Shown here in pieces: positions 58,483 through 64,000 of a stretch of DNA of 64,000 nt; position 1 is the first letter of the stretch, and each line of letters begins with the position of its first letter. Source of the DNA: Pseudomonas parasichuanensis (GTDB lineage Bacteria > Pseudomonadota > Gammaproteobacteria > Pseudomonadales > Pseudomonadaceae); contig NZ_BQHO01000018.1 in assembly GCF_021601385.1 (NCBI RefSeq), positions 52,565-116,564 of the forward strand, in the 5' to 3' direction. The notes beneath the pieces were generated by a model. The model was given only the letters and a program-made list of their open reading frames with translations. It ran no database searches and had not been told where the DNA came from. A program made the position numbers and the translations under genes.

Positions 58483-59781
58483 ATGCTTGCCGCTTCCCAT
58501 CCCGCGATCCTCGCGCTGGTGTCTTACCTCGAACACGATGTGCTCCCAAGCATCATCCTCGACACCGACTACAACATCCTTGCCGCCAATGCTGCCTACC
58601 GCCGTCAGTTCGGCAACGACGATCATGCGCCTGTGGGCGAGAAATGCCACCGGGTCTCGCACCACTATGCGGTACCCTGCGACCAGGCCGGTGAGCACTG
58701 CCCGCTGCGCAAATCGCTGGACAGCAAAGTCCCCGAGCGTGTGCTGCATATCCACCACACACCTCGCGGCCCCGAGCATGTGGATGTAGAGCTGCGGCCG
58801 ATCCTCGACGAGCAGGGCAGGGTAGTGGCCTTCGTCGAGCGCCTGACCAGCGTCACCCTGGCGTCGGCCCAACCGCAGGAGCAGGGATTGGTGGGGCGTG
58901 CAGCGGCCTTCAAGGCGGCGGTCGCCAGCCTGCAACGGGCGGCACCGGCGCAGATCCCGGTGTTGCTGCAGGGCGAGTCCGGGACCGGCAAGGAGCTGTT
59001 CGCCCGCGCGTTGCACCTGGGAAGCCCAAGAGCCAACGGGCCGCTGGTAGTGGTGGACTGTACCGGGCTGACCGAATCGTTGTTCGAGAGTGAGTTGTTC
59101 GGCTATGAAAAAGGCGCCTTCACTGGCGCCACCCAGCGCAAGATCGGGCTGGCTGAAGCGGCCCACGGCGGCACCCTGTTCCTCGACGAAATCGGCGAAG
59201 TACCGCTGGCCATGCAGGTGAAGCTGCTGCGGTTGATCGAGTCCGGCAGTTTCCGGCCGGTCGGCAGCACACGTACGGTCCATTCCGATTTTCGTCTGGT
59301 CTCGGCAACTCACAAGCCACTCAAGGAAATGGCTGCTGACGGCACGTTCCGGGAAGACCTGTACTACCGCATCAGCGGCTTCCCGATACGGTTGCCGGCC
59401 TTGCGAGAACGGGCTGAAGACTTACCTTTGCTCTGTGAAAGCCTGTTGCAAAGGATGGCGGGCAAGCAGTCACCCAAGGTCACCCTGGAAGCGCTTGAAC
59501 GACTGAGCCTGCATAGCTTCCCCGGGAATATTCGCGAGCTCCGGAATATCCTGGAGCGTGCTCGCCTGTTCACCGATGACGGTCTGATCCGCCCTGAGCA
59601 TCTTCCCGAGGGCATCCATCCGGTAGTTGATCACAACGCTTTGCGCGGTCGTGGGAAACATGAAATGCCTCAATTGGCCCATGCCTTGGAAACCTTCAAA
59701 GGGTCTCGAAGTGAACTGGCTGCGCATCTGGGTATGAGCGAACGTACGCTTTATCGGCGTCTAAAAGCCTTGGGACTTTGA
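58483..59781 (+). CDS. FisR-like sigma-54 activator, sulfane-sulfur sensor
   Basis: 432 residues: an N-terminal sensory PAS-like domain (~10-125), an AAA+ sigma-54 activation domain and a Fis-type HTH. The AAA+ motifs are GESGTGKE (164-171), GAFTGA (211-216) and DEIGE (235-239); the HTH is [21 protein letters not shown]. The sensory domain has Cys55, Cys66 and Cys73, spaced 11 and 7 as in the FisR sulfane-sulfur sensor of Cupriavidus. The ATG at 58483 is preferred; the frame continues 59 codons upstream through the operator region. Confidence 0.9.
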   Translation: MLAASHPAILALVSYLEHDVLPSIILDTDYNILAANAAYRRQFGNDDHAPVGEKCHRVSHHYAVPCDQAGEHCPLRKSLDSKVPERVLHIHHTPRGPEHVDVELRPILDEQGRVVAFVERLTSVTLASAQPQEQGLVGRAAAFKAAVASLQRAAPAQIPVLLQGESGTGKELFARALHLGSPRANGPLVVVDCTGLTESLFESELFGYEKGAFTGATQRKIGLAEAAHGGTLFLDEIGEVPLAMQVKLLRLIESGSFRPVGSTRTVHSDFRLVSATHKPLKEMAADGTFREDLYYRISGFPIRLPALRERAEDLPLLCESLLQRMAGKQSPKVTLEALERLSLHSFPGNIRELRNILERARLFTDDGLIRPEHLPEGIHPVVDHNALRGRGKHEMPQLAHALETFKGSRSELAAHLGMSERTLYRRLKALGL

Positions 59782-59784
59782 AGC

Positions 59785-59798
59785 GTTCCACGTGGAAC
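59785..59798. promoter_or_regulatory. parS site, ParB-binding palindrome
   Basis: GTTCCACGTGGAAC, a perfect 14-bp palindrome identical to the core of Pseudomonas chromosomal parS sites. It lies 4 bp past the fisR-like gene stop. Such sites cluster near oriC and nucleate ParB spreading. Confidence 0.85.
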
Positions 59799-59886
59799 AC
59801 TCTTCGGTGATTGCTCGCTCGCCAGTTCTGCACGAGCGAGCGCAGCCGCTTCAGGAGGTCAAGCACGCCTGGCCAGCGAAGCTGAA

Positions 59887-60804
59887 CTAAAGCATCAGCG
59901 TGCCGAGGATCAGAGTGATGCTCAGCGTGGAAACCAGCGTGGTCCAAGTGATCATGGAGGCCATGGCCGGTGCGTCTCCGCCCATCTGCCTGGCCAGAAT
60001 GTAGGCGTTCCCCGCACAGGGGACACAGGCATAGAGCAACGCCACATTAGCTGCCACCCCCGAAACCCCCAGTGCCAGCAGCAGCCCGAAGGTGATCATC
60101 GGCATCAGCATCAACTTCAGACCAACCACGTAAAACGTGGCAAGTACACGGTTAGCCTGAAGATTGAGCATCAGCCCCGCACCCACCGACATTAGACTCA
60201 AGGGTGTAGCCGCCCCGGCAAGGTAGCTCATGAAGTGCTCGATGGCACCGCTGACGTTAACTCCCAGGCCGTTCAATGCCAAACCAAGCATGGCTGCGAT
60301 GATCAACGGGTTCTTCAGCAGTGCGCCAAACACGCCGGCCAGGGATTTCCTGCCGGTATTTGCGAAGTGGTTCATCACCAGCACACTCATCACATTGGTC
60401 AGCACTATCAGGTAAGCGACGAACACGCCGGAGAGCGCGACACCTTCCACCCCATAAAGGGAATGGGCCAGGGCAATGAACACGTAGGAGTTATAGCGAA
60501 TCCCGCCCTGGAAGATCGAAGTGAACAGCTCGTTCCTGGCCTTGACGAAAGCCTGCCCTAAGAAAATCAGAACACCAACTGCCAACGTCGCCAGCATGGT
60601 GGCGGCAATGGCCGCGGAAGTTTCACCACCTGAGAAATCTGCCTTGCTGACATCCAGTATGAGCAAGGCAGGGAAGAACAGGTAATAGACCAACCTGTCC
60701 GCCTGTTTCCACCATCCATCATCATTCAGGACCCAGCGCTTGCTGGCATAGCCGACCAGGATGAGCAGGAAGATTGGCAGGATCGCGAAGAAACTCGTCA
60801 TCAT
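59887..60804 (-). CDS. AEC-family (auxin efflux carrier-like) transporter
   Basis: 305 residues with about ten hydrophobic helices and the AEC pattern, including a polar break mid-helix (NPLIIAAMLGLALNGLGV) and a second near the C-terminus (YACVPCAGNAYILARQMG). Members export organic acids or amino acids. It overlaps the upstream oxygenase gene by 4 bp (ATGA), so the two are co-translated and should handle the same compound. GC and codon use are slightly lower than in the core genes. Confidence 0.9.
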   Translation of the reverse strand: MMTSFFAILPIFLLILVGYASKRWVLNDDGWWKQADRLVYYLFFPALLILDVSKADFSGGETSAAIAATMLATLAVGVLIFLGQAFVKARNELFTSIFQGGIRYNSYVFIALAHSLYGVEGVALSGVFVAYLIVLTNVMSVLVMNHFANTGRKSLAGVFGALLKNPLIIAAMLGLALNGLGVNVSGAIEHFMSYLAGAATPLSLMSVGAGLMLNLQANRVLATFYVVGLKLMLMPMITFGLLLALGVSGVAANVALLYACVPCAGNAYILARQMGGDAPAMASMITWTTLVSTLSITLILGTLML

Positions 60805-61817
60805 GGCGTTTGATCCCGTGGCAAGAATATCCGCGACTGGACCCGTTCCAGCTGACGATGACTCCAGAGACTTTTAGAGACGAAGACCCGCTGCACCCAC
60901 CGTAAAGGCTTGGACAACTTATCCAAGGAAGGCTCGAAGCTATCTCGCGCGTGTAGTGTGAAACGGTTGTCGATGTACAACAGCTGCCCTGGCTTTATAT
61001 CCACCGCCACCGATACCTGCCTGATCGCGTCATGGAACCGCGTCATTGCATTCGCTGCCGGCGTACTCAATGCCTCGACCATGTCCGGGTAAAACACTGC
61101 ACTTACCTCAGGGAAGTCCAGATCACCGCTGAGCATCGCAACCGGCTCGGTAGCGAAGGTGCCTTGGTTTCGCCAGCGATGGGGCACCTTGATTCGATAC
61201 AAGGGCTGCCGTAAACACACCACATCGGACGCTTCAAGCAGCAATAGCGCAGCACGTGCATCGGCGAGACGCGTCATGGGTCCCTGCGGGTCATGACGCA
61301 CACCGGTCAACAGCAAGCCAAGCGGAGAGAAACCAGCATTCTCCATATACTTCAGCGCAGCGTTCTCGACGTGAAAGCTGAGCTCGACTTGAGAACCCAA
61401 GCCTGTGTACTCGCGCTTGGCCGAAGGGCTGGGGATAAGGTTGTTGACGATATCGGCCCCTTCAAACTGGATCGAATAGGGCTCACCGATCATAGAGGCA
61501 AACGCCATGATCAGGTTCTCACTCAGCGTGCCGCTCTTGGCTGCAGGTGTGAATACTTCTGGATCGGGGGTGGTGAAAACGGCCTCGTCGGTGGGCAGGT
61601 TCTCGAACACCAGATAGGGTTTCGGTCGCAGCGAGGCACGCTGGTTGGCCAGTACATCAATCACTCTTCGTGGCAGGTTTGAATCCGCCATGATTCGCAG
61701 ATCGGTTATGTAGTTCTGTCCCCCTTGGGGGTCGTAATTGATCTTGCCGAGGGCGGCGCTCAGTTGGTTGCGCTCACTGTCGGTCAGTGGGTAAACACAG
61801 GCGGTATCCATCTCCAT
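60801..61817 (-). CDS. 2-oxoglutarate/Fe(II)-dependent oxygenase, AsnO/VioC-like
   Basis: 338 residues of the clavaminate synthase-like family that hydroxylates free amino acids. The iron ligands are His149 and Glu151 in LSFHVENAAL and His289 in NRFTLHARDSF. An arginine for 2-oxoglutarate follows near 307-310 (RWVQR). VNNLIPSPSAKREYTGLGSQ before the HxE motif also fits the family. No peptide synthetase adjoins it, and the partner gene is an exporter. It may make a free hydroxy-amino acid. The substrate cannot be read. Confidence 0.85.
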   Translation of the reverse strand: MEMDTACVYPLTDSERNQLSAALGKINYDPQGGQNYITDLRIMADSNLPRRVIDVLANQRASLRPKPYLVFENLPTDEAVFTTPDPEVFTPAAKSGTLSENLIMAFASMIGEPYSIQFEGADIVNNLIPSPSAKREYTGLGSQVELSFHVENAALKYMENAGFSPLGLLLTGVRHDPQGPMTRLADARAALLLLEASDVVCLRQPLYRIKVPHRWRNQGTFATEPVAMLSGDLDFPEVSAVFYPDMVEALSTPAANAMTRFHDAIRQVSVAVDIKPGQLLYIDNRFTLHARDSFEPSLDKLSKPLRWVQRVFVSKSLWSHRQLERVQSRIFLPRDQTP

Positions 61818-61950
61818 TTTTCTCCATCGCTATCATCTGCGTCCGAGCTTAAGGCCCGACTCTTGTGCAGGATCTAACAACGAGCAGGTGCCAAGATGTA
61901 GCAGGAAGTGCCCCCCAAGGAGGGATGAAGGGATCCGAACTGTAAGAACC

Positions 61951-61966
61951 TGTTCCACGTCAAACA
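61951..61966. promoter_or_regulatory. Degenerate parS-like half site
   Basis: TGTTCCACGTCAAACA matches the parS 16-mer except for two bases in the right half. It lies between two perfect parS palindromes (59785 and 62070). It may be a weak or decayed site. Confidence 0.5.
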
Positions 61967-61970
61967 AAAA

Positions 61971-61996
61971 AAGGCCAACCCTGCCGGGTTGGCCTT
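61971..61996. terminator. Intrinsic terminator AAGGCCAACCC/GGGTTGGCCTT
   Basis: 11-bp arms around a 4-base loop with a long A run on the left (61964-61972), so strongest for leftward transcription. No gene on the right ends here, which suggests the gene it served was displaced by the insertion beginning near 62,023. Confidence 0.85.
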
Positions 61997-62022
61997 TCAA
62001 GGACTTACGCGCCTAGGACTGG

Positions 62023-62156
62023 TGTCGATGGGCACATAAATTGTCATGGCTCCCCCCGAGAAAATGGGGGTTCCACGTGGAACATGGGCGCCATAAATGT
62101 CGCGTGCGGAACCGAATTCGTGTCGTATTGCGGCTTCCTGGCCCTATTAAATGTCG
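62023..62156 (+). mobile_element. Probable terminal end of a Tn7-like transposon
   Basis: The block opens with TGTCGATGGGCACATAAATT and carries three 18-bp direct repeats at 62028-62045, 62084-62101 and 62138-62155, spaced 56 and 54 bp. All end in TGTC, with pattern TGG-C, an AT-rich centre and TGTC. A TGT terminus followed by a few widely spaced transposase-binding repeats is the layout of Tn7-family left ends. The other end and transposase genes lie outside the window, so this is an inference from layout and from the shift to cargo-like genes. Confidence 0.5.
62070..62083. promoter_or_regulatory. Second perfect parS palindrome, inside the putative transposon end
   Basis: GTTCCACGTGGAAC, identical to the site at 59785, located between the first and second 18-bp repeats. 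A CCCCC/GGGGG hairpin lies just to its left. Confidence 0.82.
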
Positions 62157-62326
62157 TTTCAAAACCGACCTCTTCACGCTAGTAGAGCTATAGACGCGAA
62201 TTTTGAGGCTCCTCCCATCCTGCCTATACAATCAAATTCTCTGTAGATAGGTTACAAATAGCTTGAAGGGTTACTGATATAGGTATACATTTACTCTCCA
62301 TAACCAGATTATAGAGAGACACATTT
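62157..62326. other. AT-rich leader of the cargo region
   Basis: 170 bp of low-GC sequence without a gene, probably holding the promoter of the gene at 62327. I see no defined operator. Confidence 0.4.
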
Positions 62327-62656
62327 ATGAAGGCATCCCCTACCGACATCGCCAGCGCGATTGATGACATCACTCTAGGACTGGAACGGGTCCTGGTCGG
62401 ATTCGCTAATCTGAAAGCCTTGCTCATCGAGGGCGAAGAAGCCCCTGAGTACGACCCACGTGACCCTGCTAACAAACATGAAGACGGCAAGCTTACGGAT
62501 CGTGGAGTCGAGATCTGCTATCGCCTCTTCGATGCTGGCAAAAGTCGCTATGCAGTGGGTGCAGAGATGCAAATTTCTTTCAGTGCTGCAAACCATCGCT
62601 TTGAAGCATGGAAAAAAGAAGGAGGCCTTGGTCGCGTCAAGCAACCACTTGCGTAA
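62327..62656 (+). CDS. Small unrecognised cargo protein with HTH-like segment
   Basis: 109 residues. An N-terminal helix is followed by an acidic stretch (EGEEAPEYDPRDPANKHEDG) and a segment that could form a helix-turn-helix (TDRGVEICYRLFDAGKSRYA then MQISFSAANHRFEAWKK). It could be a small DNA-binding protein of the element. AGAGAGACACATTT precedes the ATG. Family not recognised; base composition is lower in GC than the core genes. Confidence 0.65.
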   Translation: MKASPTDIASAIDDITLGLERVLVGFANLKALLIEGEEAPEYDPRDPANKHEDGKLTDRGVEICYRLFDAGKSRYAVGAEMQISFSAANHRFEAWKKEGGLGRVKQPLA

Positions 62657-62716
62657 GTAATCATTGGCGATTCTCCCCCCACTATCCAACGCTTAGAACC
62701 TAGAAAGGAACTCGTC

Positions 62717-63286
62717 ATGGCCCGTACATTGCTGGATGTGCAACTAGCCAGACTGCTATACCCGCAGCTTATCGAACTCGCCACTGCCGGCCAAATTTTG
62801 ACCTACGGCCAACTGATCGAACGCGCTAAAGCCCGTTACCCGGATGATCAGCGGGTAGCTAATTTGATCCCTGTAAGGATGGGGCGCATTCTCTGGGTAA
62901 TTTATGACTTTGTAGAGGAGCGTCAACTGCCACGCTTGACCCTGATAATTGTCAGCGCTGAAGATCAATACCCCGGCAGCGCTATGTGGCGACATGATTG
63001 TCACGCGGAGCAGCAGCGCTGCTTTGATTTTGACTGGTCCACTGTCGATCAAGACTTTGACATGTACGGCCAACGTAGCGAGAAAGCGGTCACCCCACTA
63101 CGACGCTTGCCCCGAGAGCAGGCGAAGCAACTGATGGCCGCCCATTACCGCGATCCGGCATACGTTTATCCGAGCGGCATCCGTGCTCTACGTGAAACTA
63201 TCATTGAGAACATCATGAACGGCTTGTCCGTGGAGGAGGCCTTTCAAATCGAAGCGCAGCTGCTGACCTCACCGGAGCAAGAATGA
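62717..63286 (+). CDS. Unrecognised accessory-element protein
   Basis: 189 residues, soluble. The N-terminal part (LTYGQLIERAKARYPDD, PVRMGRILWVIYDFVEERQL, then LTLIIVSAEDQYPG) resembles small hypothetical proteins common on prophages and integrative elements. The C-terminal half is rich in Asp, Arg and Tyr. AAAGGAACTCGTC precedes the ATG. It follows the 109-residue gene by 60 bp and probably shares its transcript. No function assigned. Confidence 0.65.
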   Translation: MARTLLDVQLARLLYPQLIELATAGQILTYGQLIERAKARYPDDQRVANLIPVRMGRILWVIYDFVEERQLPRLTLIIVSAEDQYPGSAMWRHDCHAEQQRCFDFDWSTVDQDFDMYGQRSEKAVTPLRRLPREQAKQLMAAHYRDPAYVYPSGIRALRETIIENIMNGLSVEEAFQIEAQLLTSPEQE

Positions 63287-63543
63287 GCGATAAGCCTGCT
63301 GGATCAGGTAGATCATTCAGTCCGCTCGCGCCGCCAAACGGAGTACCTCACCTGGGTTGGTGGATTTGTTAGGGGCGTGATTTGCAGAGCCTGCGAACCG
63401 GGGCATGCTTGATGAATAGGGCAGACACACAACACATCTAAGCCCTATGTTCTTGAACAAGTCGCCACTCTCGTAGGCTACGGTCGATTCATGACTGAGG
63501 GCAAAGGATCAGCTAGCGCTACTGGTACTCTGCGCCCAGCATC
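63287..63543. other. Gap between convergent cargo genes
   Basis: 257 bp with no convincing gene. A short open frame without a good start near 63440-63560 could be a decayed gene fragment. No repeats or terminator were recognised. Confidence 0.4.
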
Positions 63544-63942
63544 TCAAGCGCCATCATAGATAGCCGTAAACTCAATGTCTCGGGGGCGGATCCAGAGCTT
63601 TTGGTTTTTTGACGCTCGGTTCAGCCATCCGAAAACCAGGAAGTGCATGCCCTCTAACCTCTCCCAGCTCACACGGTGATAGCTTAGAAATGGCGAGCAA
63701 ATGTCTTTTCCGACAAGCACGCTAACGTCATCCTTATCACCGGTATTGATCCAACGAGCACCGTCTTTTCCTTCACGGATATCTTGAATATCCCCCCAAT
63801 ATCCTCCAAATCTGTCGACATGTGCGTCATTAACATCGGAGAAGTTCACGAAAAGCTCGTGTACTCGAAAGACCCCAACACCCGGCAATTCGATGGTTTG
63901 ATCTGAATTCCTGAACTCTTCCGAAAATATCAAATTCTTCAA
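63544..63942 (-). CDS. Unrecognised cargo protein
   Basis: 132 residues, predicted soluble and rich in aromatic residues (FGGYWGDI, LSYHRVSWERLEG, HFLVFGWLNRASKN). I do not recognise the domain. AT-rich codon use contrasts with the surrounding Pseudomonas core genes and supports horizontal origin. No strong ribosome site is visible. It is convergent with the upstream cargo pair. The remaining 58 bp to the window edge hold nothing recognisable. Confidence 0.6.
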   Translation of the reverse strand: MKNLIFSEEFRNSDQTIELPGVGVFRVHELFVNFSDVNDAHVDRFGGYWGDIQDIREGKDGARWINTGDKDDVSVLVGKDICSPFLSYHRVSWERLEGMHFLVFGWLNRASKNQKLWIRPRDIEFTAIYDGA

Positions 63943-64000
63943 AATGGGCCGAAGCCTACGCCGAGAAACAGCCCTTGCGCCCCCTCCATGCCCAACGTGC

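Noticed and set aside
60126-60145. CCACGTAAAACGTGG considered as a further parS
   Set aside because: Spacing of the half-sites is wrong, and it lies inside the AEC coding sequence.

Overview
The window looks like a core-chromosome segment of a Pseudomonas putida-group bacterium on one side of oriC. The evidence is the high GC content, the gene order (metNI-metQ, caa3 oxidase genes, trpI/trpBA, betC locus, aroE-hemF/qor, tsaC-dprA, def-fmt-rsmB-trkA, glyQS-gmhB-plsC), and about 17 loci with the REP inverted repeats typical of this group. In known P. putida genomes this order sits close to the origin, with the right end of the window nearer to it. Identifications rest on recognised motifs and gene order; no database search was run.

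Left third (1-28 kb): a methionine ABC importer is followed by a leftward block for a caa3-type cytochrome c oxidase (coxB-coxA-ctaG-coxC, then surf1, a Sco-like protein, ctaA, ctaB and sco). Next come a SulP transporter with a beta-carbonic anhydrase, an SOS-type (LexA box) radical SAM gene, prlC-yheV, a gamma-carbonic anhydrase homologue, several small envelope proteins, dodecin, and divergent trpI/trpBA.

Middle (28-52 kb): a choline-sulfate locus (LysR, betC, choline-binding protein, second SulP), hemF-aroE with an Anr-type box, qor, a small DUF3077-type gene beside a strongly structured 200-bp intergenic block, an unrecognised isolated gene, then tsaC-dprA, def-fmt-rsmB-trkA, htrB, tag, glyQS, gmhB and plsC. 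The LysM gene normally found between dprA and def is absent. Thirteen of the window's 14 exact TTATCCACA (DnaA box) sequences fall in this 24-kb stretch.

Right end (50-64 kb): an MHS-family transporter, a GMC oxidoreductase and a LysR regulator precede a sulfide/sulfane-sulfur module: persulfide-dioxygenase-like MBL protein, type II sulfide:quinone reductase and TauE-like permease, divergent from a FisR-like sigma-54 activator. A candidate -24/-12 promoter and upstream repeats lie between them. A parS palindrome, an AEC exporter overlapping an AsnO/VioC-like 2OG-Fe(II) oxygenase, and a terminator follow. From about 62,023 the sequence changes: three spaced 18-bp direct repeats behind a TGT terminus look like one end of a Tn7-like transposon. 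A second perfect parS lies inside that end, and small unrecognised cargo genes follow to the window edge.
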